DNA of 64,000 nt from an uncultured Oscillibacter sp. (GCF_910584465.1 NZ_CAJUBK010000006.1:1-64000); one strand, 5' to 3'; shown: positions 33,041 through 41,434, counted from the stretch's first letter. Notes: a model not told the origin generated them from the sequence alone. Made by a program: numbers and translations.

Positions 33041-34792
33041 TCAGCTGACGCTGGGACCCTTGGAGCGGATCACGAACAGCGCACCGATCATCAGCACGAT
33101 GCCGATGGGCAGGCCCAGCAGACCGGGCAGGCCCGCGCTGACCAGGATGCCGGCGATGAGGTAGGTCACGCCGGACACCACCGCGCAGGTGATGGCATAG
33201 GGCAGCTGGGTGGAAACATGGTTCACGTGGTCGCACTGGGCGCCCGCGGAGGCCATGATGGTGGTGTCGGAGATGGGGGAGCAGTGGTCGCCGCAGACGG
33301 CGCCCGCCATGCAGGCGGAGATGCAGACGATGGCCATGGGGTCGTCCATGGAGAACACGTTCTGCACGATGGGGATCAGGATGCCGAAGGTGCCCCAGGA
33401 GGTGCCGGTGGCGAAGGCCAGCAGGCAGCCGATGGCGAACACGATCAGGGGCAGGATGATCTGGAGGCCCTCGGCGGAGGTCCGGACGAAGTCACGGACG
33501 AAGAACTTCGCGCCCAGGGAGTCCGTCATGTTCTTCAGGCTCCAGGCGAAGGTCAAGATCATGATGGCGGGGACCATGGCCTTGAAGCCCTCGGGGATGC
33601 AGCCCATCATCTCCTTGAAGCTCATGGATCTGCGGATGAGGTAATACGCCAGGGTGAACACCAGCGCGAAGGCGCTGCCCAGCATCAGGCCCACGGAGGC
33701 GTCGGAGTTGGAGAAGGCGGAGATGAAGCCCTCGCCCTCGAAGAAGCCGCCGGAGTAGATCATGCCGATGACGCAGCAGACGATCAGCACCACCACGGGC
33801 AGCACCAGATCCAGCACGGTGCCCTTGCCCGCGGGGGCGTCGTCCTCAGCGCCCGCGTAGGGGTTGGAGCCGGAGAAGAGGTCCCCCTTCTCCCGGGCGT
33901 TCTTCTCGTATCTCGCCATGGAGCCGAACTCGATCTTCATGACGATCATGCCCACCATCATGACGATGGTCAGCAGGGCGTAGTAGTTGTACGGGATGGC
34001 CCGCAGGAAGAGGTTGAACCCCTGGCCGTCCTCGGCGAAGCCCGCCACGGCGGCGGCCCAGGAGCTGATGGGGGCGATGATGCACACCGGGGCGGCGGTG
34101 GCGTCGATGATGTAGGCCAGCTTCGCCCGGGAGATGTTGTGCTTGTCGGTGATGGGCCGCATGACGCTGCCCACGGTGAGGCAGTTGAAATAATCGTCGA
34201 TGAAGATCAGCACGCCCAGGAGCACGGAGGCCAGCTGCGCGCCGACGCGGGACTTGATGTGGTCCTTGGCCCAGCGGCCAAAGGCGGCGGAGCCGCCCGC
34301 CTTGTTCATCAGGCACACCATGGAGCCCAGGATGATCAGGAAGATCAGGATGCCCATGTTGTAGCTGTCGGTGACGGAGGCCACGATGCCGTCGTTGAAC
34401 ACATGGAGGATGGTGCCCTCAAAGGCGAAGTTGGAGTACAGCAGGCCGCCCACCAGGATGCCCACGAAGAGGGAGGAATAGACCTCCTTGGTGATCAGGG
34501 CCAGGGCGATGGCGATGATGGGGGGGATCAGGGACCAGAAGGTGTTGTAGAAGGGACTGGGGGACTCCACATAGCCCACATATCCGCTGTCCGCGCAGGT
34601 CTCGCAGGGCACGGCCTCCAGATCCTCGGACAGGACGACGCCGGAGGCGCCGCAGTCGGGGCACTCGATGTACTTGGTGCCCGCCAGCTCCGTGGGGTCC
34701 TCGCCCGCCGCCAGGGCGGGGACGGTCATGACCGCGCACAGCAGGAACACGACGGCCATCAGCGGCAGGAACCGCCTTCTCAGGGTTCTCAT
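33041..34792 (-). CDS. NhaC-family antiporter, probable lysine transporter
   Basis: A 583-residue membrane protein of the NhaC Na+/H+ antiporter superfamily with 11-12 hydrophobic helices (about residues 80-583). Typical stretches are SLIPPIIAIALALITKEVYS and GTSWGTFGILIPIVQNVFS. A lysine riboswitch precedes it, and riboswitch-controlled NhaC members have been proposed as lysine transporters (LysW), so lysine uptake is the best call. Unusually, a signal-peptide-like N-terminus (ending about residue 29) is followed by a CPDCGASGV ... CETCADSG pair, a zinc-ribbon-like insert placed outside the membrane. AGGAGAG precedes the ATG. Confidence 0.85.
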   Translation of the reverse strand: MRTLRRRFLPLMAVVFLLCAVMTVPALAAGEDPTELAGTKYIECPDCGASGVVLSEDLEAVPCETCADSGYVGYVESPSPFYNTFWSLIPPIIAIALALITKEVYSSLFVGILVGGLLYSNFAFEGTILHVFNDGIVASVTDSYNMGILIFLIILGSMVCLMNKAGGSAAFGRWAKDHIKSRVGAQLASVLLGVLIFIDDYFNCLTVGSVMRPITDKHNISRAKLAYIIDATAAPVCIIAPISSWAAAVAGFAEDGQGFNLFLRAIPYNYYALLTIVMMVGMIVMKIEFGSMARYEKNAREKGDLFSGSNPYAGAEDDAPAGKGTVLDLVLPVVVLIVCCVIGMIYSGGFFEGEGFISAFSNSDASVGLMLGSAFALVFTLAYYLIRRSMSFKEMMGCIPEGFKAMVPAIMILTFAWSLKNMTDSLGAKFFVRDFVRTSAEGLQIILPLIVFAIGCLLAFATGTSWGTFGILIPIVQNVFSMDDPMAIVCISACMAGAVCGDHCSPISDTTIMASAGAQCDHVNHVSTQLPYAITCAVVSGVTYLIAGILVSAGLPGLLGLPIGIVLMIGALFVIRSKGPSVS

Positions 34793-34811
34793 AGCTCTCT
34801 CTCCTAAAATG

Positions 34812-34846
34812 AAAAATGGAGTCATGACAGCTTGTCATGACTCCAT
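34812..34846 (-). terminator. riboswitch-controlled intrinsic terminator
   Basis: A perfect 14-bp stem (ATGGAGTCATGACA, 3-base loop), followed on the minus strand by five T, directly before the ribosome site of the NhaC-family gene. This is the expected expression platform of the lysine riboswitch. Confidence 0.85.
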
Positions 34847-34871
34847 ACCGTACACACGGACCGGACGGATC

Positions 34872-35043
34872 CACGACAGCGCTCCACCTCCGAAGAGGTG
34901 ACAGTCCGCGGGATGTTCTCACCGCGGCCCGGCCCCGGATCCCTCAGGCGGGATGACCGAGACCTCGGCGGAAGCCCCTTCCCCCCTCCCCGGTTCCTGA
35001 ACCTTGGGGAGGCGTACTCTTGACTTCCGCGCCTCTATCATGC
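34872..35043 (-). promoter_or_regulatory. lysine riboswitch (L-box)
   Basis: On the minus strand the leader begins CATGATAGAGGCGCGGAAGT then CAAGAGTACGCC, almost identical to the L-box 5' core (GATAGAGGTGCGAAC, then AAGAGTA). It continues with GGGAAGGGGCTTCCGCCGAG (GGGGAGCGUCGCCGAAG equivalent) and ends with the GGACTGTCACCTC...GGAGGTGGAGCG segment. CATGATAG (35043-35036) pairs with CTGTCGTG (34879-34872) to close P1. A terminator follows. High intracellular lysine should repress the transporter. Confidence 0.9.
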
Positions 35044-35051
35044 TGGCCCTT

Positions 35052-35079
35052 ATTATAGTAGCCTGTCCCCAAATGTCAA
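35052..35079 (-). promoter_or_regulatory. promoter of the lysine-riboswitch transcript
   Basis: Minus strand TTGACA (35079-35074), 16 bases, TATAAT (35057-35052), ending about 9 bases before the aptamer. Confidence 0.85.
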
Positions 35080-35257
35080 CCATCTTTTCAAAATTTCCCC
35101 CAACTTTTTTGGGCCGCTCCCCCGGGGGATCGGGGCCCCCGGCGGCGGAGCGTCCCGCCTGTCCCCGGGGAGCTCCGCCGCCTTTGCGCAGTTTGCCCAG
35201 CCCCCGCCCCGGCCCTTCCCGCCGTCTAGGGCAAAACGACGATTTTCCGAAAAGCGT

Positions 35258-35285
35258 TTGACATGGGACGCGGAGATGCTACAAT
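35258..35285 (+). promoter_or_regulatory. promoter of the aminotransferase gene
   Basis: TTGACA (35258-35263), 16 bases, TACAAT (35280-35285), followed 58 bases later by the ATG with AAGGAGG. Confidence 0.8.
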
Positions 35286-35343
35286 AAGACAATACGCACC
35301 CTGCGTAAAACGAACGATCGAAAGCCCCAAGGAGGCGAAAAGG

Positions 35344-36546
35344 ATGAAGTTTTCCAGCAGATGCGAGGCTTGCAGCCTCTCCCCCATCCGGAAATTCCAC
35401 CCCTATGTGGTGGCGGCGGAGGCAGCGGGCCGGCGTGTCCTCCACCTGAACATCGGACAGCCTGACGTGGAGACTCCCAAGGCATTCTTCGACGCCGTGC
35501 GGGGCTTCAGCGACTCCGTCCTGGCCTACGCTCCCGCCGCCGGCGTGGACGTGTACCTGGAGGCCGTGCGGGACTATTATCAGGGGTTCGGCGTCTCCCT
35601 GGCGCTGGAGGACATCCTGGCCACTTACGGCGGCAGCGAGGCCCTCCAGCTGGCCGCCGCCTGCATCCTGGACGACGGGGACGAGGTCCTGGTCCCGGAG
35701 CCCTTCTACCCCAACTATGACACCTTCATCGGCGTCACCGGCGGGAAGATCGTCCCCATCCCCACCTCGTCCGAGGAAGGCTACCGCTACGCCCGCCGGG
35801 AGAAGATCGAGCCCCTGATCGGCGGACACACCAAGGCCATCATGATCACCAACCCCGGCAACCCCACCGGCGCGGTCCTCACCCACGAGGAGCAGCGGGT
35901 CCTGGTGGACATCTGCAAGGAGCACGGCCTCTTCCTCATCAGCGACGAGGTCTATCGGGAGATCATCTACTCCGGGAAGAAGCTCAGCTCCCTGCTGGAG
36001 TTCGAGGACGCGGCGGAGAACATCATCGTCACCGACTCCATCTCCAAGCGGTTCTCCTCCTGCGGCGCCCGGGTGGGCGCGCTGATCTCCCGGAACAAGC
36101 GGTTCATGGAGCTCGCCATGAAGATCTGCCAGGGGCGCCTGTGCGCCGCCACGCTGGACCAGGTGGGCGCCGCCGCCATGTATAAGGCCATGACCCCGGA
36201 CTACCTGTCCGCCGTCCGGGACGAGTACGCCCGGCGGAAGGACGCCCTGGTGGCCGCCCTGGCCAAGCTCCCCGGCGTCACCCACAGCTCCCCGGAGGGC
36301 GCGTTCTACATCATGGCGACCCTGCCGGTGGACGACGCGGAGAAGCTGCAGTACTTCCTCCTGGAGGAGTTCGAGGACCACGGCGAGACCGTCATGTACG
36401 CCCCCGGCGAGGGCTTCTACGCCACCCCCGGCAAGGGCCGGAACGAGATCCGCATCGCCTACGTCACCGCTCCCGCCGAGCTGGCCCGGGCCATCGAGCT
36501 GCTGGGCCTGGGCATCGAGGCGTACAAGCGGAAGACCGGCAAGTGA
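35344..36546 (+). CDS. class I/II PLP-dependent aminotransferase
   Basis: A 400-residue fold-type I aminotransferase, aspartate-aminotransferase-like. It has YGGSEALQLAAACIL (PLP phosphate contact, about 95-109), NPGNPTGAVLT (about 173-183), SDEVYREIIYSG (about 200-211) and the PLP Lys in TDSISKRFSSCGARVG (about 228-243). The N-terminus (SSRCEACSLSPIRKF) is slightly unusual in having two Cys. Substrate unknown; it is divergent from the lysine-controlled transporter but has its own ordinary promoter. The Dabb gene follows after 13 bases. Confidence 0.92.
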   Translation: MKFSSRCEACSLSPIRKFHPYVVAAEAAGRRVLHLNIGQPDVETPKAFFDAVRGFSDSVLAYAPAAGVDVYLEAVRDYYQGFGVSLALEDILATYGGSEALQLAAACILDDGDEVLVPEPFYPNYDTFIGVTGGKIVPIPTSSEEGYRYARREKIEPLIGGHTKAIMITNPGNPTGAVLTHEEQRVLVDICKEHGLFLISDEVYREIIYSGKKLSSLLEFEDAAENIIVTDSISKRFSSCGARVGALISRNKRFMELAMKICQGRLCAATLDQVGAAAMYKAMTPDYLSAVRDEYARRKDALVAALAKLPGVTHSSPEGAFYIMATLPVDDAEKLQYFLLEEFEDHGETVMYAPGEGFYATPGKGRNEIRIAYVTAPAELARAIELLGLGIEAYKRKTGK

Positions 36547-36559
36547 ACAGGAGGCCGTC

Positions 36560-36844
36560 ATGATCCGTCACATCGTCATGTGGAAGTTCCGCCCCGGCAC
36601 CGAGGCGGAGCAGGAGGAGTTCCTCCGCGGCCTCCAGGCCCTGCAGGGGGTCATCCCCCAGCTCCTGCGGAGCGAGGTGGGCCGGAACGTGGCCCCGGGG
36701 AACTATGACGCCGTCCTGGTCAGCGAGTTCCGGAGCCTCGAGGACCTGGAGATCTATAAGGACGATCCCCGGCACCAGGCGGTCTCCGCCCTGTGCAAGT
36801 CCATCCGGGAGGACCGGACGGCCGTGGACTATGAGGTCTTATAA
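36560..36844 (+). CDS. Dabb family stress-responsive protein
   Basis: A 94-residue dimeric alpha+beta barrel protein. It opens IRHIVMWKFRPGTEAEQ and contains DAVLVSEFRSLEDLEIYKDD and HQAVSALCKSI, the standard Dabb pattern. The family includes small catalytic or binding proteins linked to stress; the role here is unknown. AGGAGG precedes the ATG, and it is probably cotranscribed with the aminotransferase. Confidence 0.9.
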   Translation: MIRHIVMWKFRPGTEAEQEEFLRGLQALQGVIPQLLRSEVGRNVAPGNYDAVLVSEFRSLEDLEIYKDDPRHQAVSALCKSIREDRTAVDYEVL

Positions 36845-36864
36845 AGCCCCGACGGGATCGAAGG

Positions 36865-36896
36865 ACGGGAGCGCTGTGTGATCACAGCGCTCCCGT
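36865..36896. terminator. intrinsic terminator between convergent genes
   Basis: A perfect 14-bp stem, ACGGGAGCGCTGTG with loop TGAT, 20 bases after the Dabb gene and 27 before the end of the acetyltransferase gene on the other strand. Confidence 0.75.
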
Positions 36897-36923
36897 TCCA
36901 CCGTTCCAAGGGGGGATCCACAC

Positions 36924-37556
36924 CTATCTCAGCAGGGCCTCCAGATCCCCGTGCTGGATGGCCCGGATGTTTTTCGACAGCTTCTCCAGGGGCCAGTCCC
37001 ACCATCTCAGCTCCAAAAGCGCGTCGATGGTCTCCTGGCCGAACCGCCGCCGGATGGGCCTCGCCGGGACCCCGCCCACGATGGTATAGGGCGGCACGTC
37101 CCTCGTCACCACGGACCGGGCGCCGACGATGGCCCCGTCGCCGATGGTCACGCCGGAGAGGATGACCGCCTCATAGCCGATCCATACGTCGTTGCCGATG
37201 ACGATGTCTCCCCGCTTGTCCCAGGCTTCCGTCACCTCCATCCCGTGGCCCCACTCCTCATAAAAGATGGGGAACACGTAGGTGGACAGAGAGCCCATGG
37301 CATGGTTGGCACTGGTCATCAGGAACTTCGCCCCGCAGGCGATGGAGCAGAACTTCCCGACGGTCAGCTTGTCGCCGTTGACGGGGTAATGGTAGAGGAC
37401 GTTGTTCTTCTGGAAGTCCCTGGGGTCGTGGACGAAGTCATTATAGATCGTGAAGTCGCCGACCTCGACGTTCGGGCCTTGGACGGCCTCCTTCAAATAG
37501 ATCGTCTGGCAGTCGTTCCCCCTGGGATAGCTCTTTGTTGGATCCGGGATCGTCAT
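36924..37556 (-). CDS. Vat/CatB-type xenobiotic acetyltransferase
   Basis: A 210-residue left-handed beta-helix acyltransferase. It has hexapeptide repeats (VTIGDGAIVGARSVVTRDV, about 139-157), the catalytic His in the loop TSANHAMGS (about 80-88) and the C-terminal helix after GGVPARPIRRRF. The family acetylates streptogramin A or chloramphenicol in some members, and unknown substrates in many chromosomal ones; sequence alone does not establish resistance. AAGGAG precedes the ATG. Single gene, convergent with the Dabb gene. Confidence 0.9.
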   Translation of the reverse strand: MTIPDPTKSYPRGNDCQTIYLKEAVQGPNVEVGDFTIYNDFVHDPRDFQKNNVLYHYPVNGDKLTVGKFCSIACGAKFLMTSANHAMGSLSTYVFPIFYEEWGHGMEVTEAWDKRGDIVIGNDVWIGYEAVILSGVTIGDGAIVGARSVVTRDVPPYTIVGGVPARPIRRRFGQETIDALLELRWWDWPLEKLSKNIRAIQHGDLEALLR

Positions 37557-37702
37557 AAGATCTTCTCCTTTGTCATTTGACGTTATTTTATACGATCCCG
37601 GCCGCCGCGATACAGCGCTTCACCCGCACACCACTCCTCCCCTTCGCGCCTCCTTTTATCGTCCTTACTTTTATAAAGTATCTTTAAATCCGTTTTCCCC
37701 TT

Positions 37703-38173
37703 TCAGCTCCGAAGCAGCGCCGTCCGCACATCCAGCTTCCCGTTTTCCAGGGTCACGATGCCGTAAGTAGGGCGGGAATAATCCCCGATGCTGCCGGGGT
37801 TCAGGAACAGCGTCTTCCCCCGCATATCCACCAGGGGCTTGTGGGTGTGGCCGAAGAGGAAGAGATCCAGATCCTTCTCCTTCGCCGCCGAGCCCGCCGC
37901 CGTCAGGGACTGCTTGACGCCGTAGGTATGTCCGTGGCACATCAGCACCCGTTTGTCCCCCAGGGACAGCACCTGCTCCGCCGGCTGGAAGGCCCGGAAG
38001 TCACAGTTGCCGGGGACCTGCTCGAAGGGCAGGTCCGGGTAGCGGTCGTGGAGCCGTTCCCCATCCCGCCAGCAGTCCCCCAGGTGGAGGATCATCCGGG
38101 GCGTTTCCCGCTCCACCGCCTGGAGCATGTTGGAGATGTTCCCATGTGAATCTGAAAGGACCAAGACCTTCAT
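37703..38173 (-). CDS. YfcE/MJ0936-type metallophosphodiesterase
   Basis: A 156-residue phosphodiesterase with the full set of metal motifs: LSDSHGN (about 6-12), LHLGDCWRDG (about 32-41), VPGNCD (about 55), MCHGHTYG (about 75-82) and FGHTHKP (about 98-104). These are small cytoplasmic enzymes that cleave phosphodiesters; the physiological substrate is unknown. The ATG at 38173 has AAAGGAG upstream. Downstream, at 37668-37683, is the A+T-rich motif ACTTTTATAAAGTATC. Confidence 0.92.
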   Translation of the reverse strand: MKVLVLSDSHGNISNMLQAVERETPRMILHLGDCWRDGERLHDRYPDLPFEQVPGNCDFRAFQPAEQVLSLGDKRVLMCHGHTYGVKQSLTAAGSAAKEKDLDLFLFGHTHKPLVDMRGKTLFLNPGSIGDYSRPTYGIVTLENGKLDVRTALLRS

Positions 38174-38419
38174 CGTGATACTCCTTTCCCCGGCGGACAT
38201 GTGTCCCGCGCCGGTCGGATCTCCCAGATCTGGATAGATCTTAGTAAAGATCAGTATAGGACACTCATTTCCATATTGCAATCATCCGGGCAAAAAATTC
38301 AAACTTTATTTAAAAATGCCAGACGATCTCATCCAAAAGGTTCCATGTTTTTCCTTTTGCCCCGCCGCGGCCCTCCCGGCGGGGCCTGAAAAAAATTTTC
38401 GACGATGGGGAAAAATCTC

Positions 38420-38485
38420 TTGACAACAGGAGTTAGTCGTGGTAAACTCCGGAGCTGTAGGAAGGAGTTAACTGACGCTAACTCC
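38420..38485 (+). promoter_or_regulatory. feo operon promoter with two 22-bp operators
   Basis: TTGACA (38420-38425), 17 bases, TAAACT (38443-38448). Operator 1 (38429-38450) is GGAGTTAG-TCGTGG-TAAACTCC and covers the spacer and -10. Operator 2 (38464-38485) is GGAGTTAA-CTGACG-CTAACTCC and lies just after the start site. Binding would block transcription, as expected for an iron-dependent repressor. The stretch 38174-38410 holds no gene. Confidence 0.75.
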
Positions 38486-38512
38486 CATTCCATACCGATC
38501 GGAGGTCATACT

Positions 38513-38725
38513 ATGATGCCGCTTTCCATGGCAAGGACGGGCGAGACCGTCACCATCCGCAAGATCACCGGCAGGGACGAGGTCCGCCAGCACCTGGCGG
38601 AGCTGGGCTTCGTGACAGGCGGCGATATCACGGTCGTCAGCGAGATCCGAGGGGACCTGATCCTCCAGGTGAAGGACAGCCGGGTCGCGCTGGACCGGAG
38701 CATGGCCAACCGCATCATGATCTGA
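38513..38725 (+). CDS. feoA: FeoA domain protein
   Basis: A 70-residue SH3-like FeoA protein that assists FeoB in ferrous iron uptake. It has PLSMARTGETVTIRKITG at the N-terminus, HLAELGFVTGGDITVVSE in the core, and VALDRSMANRIMI at the end. The ATG at 38513 follows GGAGG; a second ATG immediately follows. First of two tandem feoA genes, a common clostridial arrangement. Confidence 0.93.
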   Translation: MMPLSMARTGETVTIRKITGRDEVRQHLAELGFVTGGDITVVSEIRGDLILQVKDSRVALDRSMANRIMI

Positions 38726-38737
38726 GGAGGAGACAGG

Positions 38738-38959
38738 ATGAAGACATTGAAGGACGCCAAAACAGGCCAGACCGTCACGGTGGTCCGGCTCCATGGAGGG
38801 GGCCCGGTGAAGCGCCGCATCATGGACATGGGCATCACCAAGGGCGTGGAGATCTTCGTGCGGAAGCTGGCCCCCCTGGGCGACCCCATGGAGCTGAACG
38901 TCCGGGGCTATGAATTGTCCGTGCGGAAAGCCGACGCGGAGATGATAGAGGTCGTCTGA
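38738..38959 (+). CDS. feoA: FeoA domain protein, second copy
   Basis: A 73-residue FeoA-type SH3-like protein (RIMDMGITKGVEIFVRKLAP, then NVRGYELSVRKADAEMIEV). It is closer than the first copy to the FeoA consensus containing P-x-G-D-P at the loop (PLGDPMEL). AGGAGG precedes the ATG 12 bases after the first feoA. A hairpin terminator begins in its last codons. Confidence 0.93.
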   Translation: MKTLKDAKTGQTVTVVRLHGGGPVKRRIMDMGITKGVEIFVRKLAPLGDPMELNVRGYELSVRKADAEMIEVV

Positions 38960-38976
38960 ACCGCCTCTATTTTTTC
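38945..38976 (+). terminator. terminator-like hairpin between feoA and feoB
   Basis: ATAGAGG (38945-38951) pairs with CCTCTAT (38964-38970), followed by six T. It overlaps the second feoA stop codon and could attenuate transcription into feoB. Confidence 0.6.
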
Positions 38977-38982
38977 GGGCCG

Positions 38983-39004
38983 GGAGTTAGTCTTGGCCAA
39001 CTCA
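38983..39004 (+). promoter_or_regulatory. third copy of the 22-bp feo operator
   Basis: GGAGTTAG-TCTTGG-CCAACTCA, matching 38429-38450 at all positions of the left arm and most of the right. It lies 27 bases before feoB and just after the hairpin, so feoB may have its own controlled promoter or roadblock. Confidence 0.7.
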
Positions 39005-39030
39005 AAAAGGAATGGAGGACATGAGGAGCT

Positions 39031-41262
39031 ATGGACATCAAGATCGCGCTGGCGGGCAACCCGAACTGCGGCAAGACCACCCTGTTCAACAGCCTGACCG
39101 GCTCCAGCCAATACGTGGGCAACTGGCCCGGCGTCACCGTGGAGAAGAAGGAGGGCAGGCTCAAGGGCCATAAGGACGTGGTCATCCAGGATCTGCCCGG
39201 CATCTACTCCCTCTCCCCTTACACCCTGGAGGAGGTGGTGGCCCGGGGCTACCTGGTGAACGAGGAGCCCGACGCCATCCTCAACATCGTGGACGGGACC
39301 AACATCGAGCGGAACCTCTACCTGACCACACAGCTGATCGAGCTGGGCCTGCCCGTGGTCGTCGCCGTGAACATGATCGACCTGGTGCGCAAGGGCGGCG
39401 TCCGGATCGACCTCGAAAAGCTGGGCAAGGCCCTGGGCTGTGAAGTGGTGGAGATGAGCGCCCTGAAGGGCGAGGGCGGCATGGAGGCCGCGGAGCGGGC
39501 CGTCGCCGCGGCCCGGGCGAAGGAGGCCGGGGAGCCGCCCCGTGTCTTCACCGGCAGCGTGGAGCGCGCCCTGGCCCACATCGAGGGATCCATCCAGGGC
39601 AAGGCGGACGCGCGTTACCTCCGCTGGTACGCGGTCAAGCTCTTCGAGCGGGACGAGAAGGTCCTGGAGGAGCTGGACCTCGACCCCGGCCTGAAGGCCC
39701 ATCTGGAGGGGCATATCGCCGGCTGTGAGGAGGAGCTGGACGACGACGCGGAAAGCATCATCACCGACCAGCGGTACTCCTACATCAGCTCCGTCGTGGC
39801 CAAGGCCGTGAGAAAGGGAGCGGCAAAGGGCAGCCTGTCCGCCTCCGACAAGATCGACCGGATCGTCACCCACCGGGTCCTGGCCCTGCCGATCTTCGCG
39901 GCGGTCATGTCCTGCATCTACGCCATCGCCATGGGCGGTCTCACGCTGACCGTCGGAGAGGCGGAGATCCCCATCTCCATCGGCACCGCCGGGACCGACT
40001 GGGCCAACGACGTCCTCTTCGGCGAGTGGGTCCCCGGCCTGTTCGACCGCCTCCTGGGCGCGCTGAGCGTGACCGAAGGCAGCGTGCTGTACGGCCTAAT
40101 CCAGGACGGCATCGTGGCCGGCGTAGGCGCGGTGCTGGGGTTCGTGCCGCAGATGCTGGTGCTGTTCTTCCTGCTGGCCATCCTGGAGGACGTGGGCTAC
40201 ATGGCCCGGGTCGCCTTCATCATGGACCGCATCTTCCGCCGCTTCGGCCTCTCCGGCAAGAGCTTCATCCCCATGCTGGTGGCCACCGGCTGCGGCGTCC
40301 CCGGCATCCTGGCCTCCCGGACCATCGAGCAGGACCGGGACCGGAAGATGACCATCATGACCACCGGCTTCATCCCCTGCGGGGCCAAGATGCCCATCAT
40401 CGGCCTGTTCGCGGGCGCGGTGTTCGGCGGATCCGTGCTGGTGTCCGTCTCCGCCTTCTTCATCGGCGTCGCCGCGGTCGTGATCTCCGGCATCATGCTC
40501 AAAAAGTTCAAAGCCTTCGCCGGGGAGCCCGCGCCCTTCGTCATGGAGCTGCCCGCCTATCACGCGCCCTCCATGGGCAATGTGCTCCGGGCCACCTGGG
40601 AGCGGGGATGGTCCTTCATCAAGCGGGCGGGGACCGTCATCCTCCTGAGCTCCATCGTCCTCTGGGCCCTCATGGGCTACGGCGTCGTGGACGGGGCGCT
40701 CCAGGCCGTGGAGGATAACAACGACTCCCTGCTGGCTGCCATCGGCAGCGGCGCCGCCATCCTCTTCGCCCCGCTGGGCTGGGTGGGCGATATGGCCTGG
40801 AAGGCCGCTACCGCCACCTTCACCGGCCTGATTGCCAAGGAGGAGGTGGTCAACTTCTTCGGCGTGGCCTACCACTACACCGGGGAGGCGGACCTGATGG
40901 AGGACGCCAGCGGCATCTACGCCGCCGTGAGCGCGGACTTCGGCGCCATGGCCGCGTACAGCTTCATAATCTTCAACCTCCTCTGCGCCCCCTGCTTCGC
41001 CGCCATGGGCGCCATCAAGCGGGAGATGAACAACGCCAAATGGACCGCCGCGGCGATCGGTTACATGTGCGGCTTCGCCTACGCGGTGTCCCTGATCGTG
41101 TTCCAGCTGGGCGGGCTGGTCACCGGCGAGGCCAGCTTCGGACTGGGCACCGCCGCGGCGCTGGCCCTGCTGGCGGGCATGGTGTACCTGCTGGCCCGCA
41201 AGGGCCAGCAGGGCGAGGCGGAGCACCGCCGCCTGACCTCCGTGGCCGCCATGCGGTCGTGA
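39031..41262 (+). CDS. feoB: ferrous iron transporter FeoB
   Basis: A 743-residue Fe2+ transporter. It has an N-terminal G domain (G1 GNPNCGKTTLFN residues 8-19, G2 T in WPGVTVEKKEG, G3 DLPGIYSL, G4 NMID), a helical GDI spacer (about 170-265), then a membrane domain of about ten helices with the Gate motif GCGVPGILASRTI (about 425) and SFIKRAGTVILLSSIV. No obvious break. GAGGAGC precedes the ATG. A Cys-rich mini-protein gene follows. Confidence 0.97.
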   Translation: MDIKIALAGNPNCGKTTLFNSLTGSSQYVGNWPGVTVEKKEGRLKGHKDVVIQDLPGIYSLSPYTLEEVVARGYLVNEEPDAILNIVDGTNIERNLYLTTQLIELGLPVVVAVNMIDLVRKGGVRIDLEKLGKALGCEVVEMSALKGEGGMEAAERAVAAARAKEAGEPPRVFTGSVERALAHIEGSIQGKADARYLRWYAVKLFERDEKVLEELDLDPGLKAHLEGHIAGCEEELDDDAESIITDQRYSYISSVVAKAVRKGAAKGSLSASDKIDRIVTHRVLALPIFAAVMSCIYAIAMGGLTLTVGEAEIPISIGTAGTDWANDVLFGEWVPGLFDRLLGALSVTEGSVLYGLIQDGIVAGVGAVLGFVPQMLVLFFLLAILEDVGYMARVAFIMDRIFRRFGLSGKSFIPMLVATGCGVPGILASRTIEQDRDRKMTIMTTGFIPCGAKMPIIGLFAGAVFGGSVLVSVSAFFIGVAAVVISGIMLKKFKAFAGEPAPFVMELPAYHAPSMGNVLRATWERGWSFIKRAGTVILLSSIVLWALMGYGVVDGALQAVEDNNDSLLAAIGSGAAILFAPLGWVGDMAWKAATATFTGLIAKEEVVNFFGVAYHYTGEADLMEDASGIYAAVSADFGAMAAYSFIIFNLLCAPCFAAMGAIKREMNNAKWTAAAIGYMCGFAYAVSLIVFQLGGLVTGEASFGLGTAAALALLAGMVYLLARKGQQGEAEHRRLTSVAAMRS

Positions 41263-41272
41263 GGAGGCCCCG

Positions 41273-41434
41273 ATGAACGAGCTGATCGGCAATGCCGTTG
41301 TGATCCTGGCCCTGGCCGTCATCGTGTCGCTGGCCGTCCGGTCCCTGTGGCGGAGCCATAAGCGGGGCGGGCACTGTGACGGCGACTGCGCCGCCTGCGG
41401 CGGCTGTCACGGGCACAGAGGCGCGGAGGGATGA
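41273..41434 (+). CDS. FeoB-associated Cys-rich membrane protein
   Basis: A 53-residue protein. It has one N-terminal membrane helix (about residues 5-24), a basic stop-transfer (RSLWRSHKR) and a Cys/His tail (HCDGDCAACGGCHGH). It matches the small proteins often encoded directly after feoB in Firmicutes, thought to play a FeoC-like or accessory role. The ATG at 41273 lies 11 bases after feoB, with GAGGAGG between. Confidence 0.85.
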   Translation: MNELIGNAVVILALAVIVSLAVRSLWRSHKRGGHCDGDCAACGGCHGHRGAEG

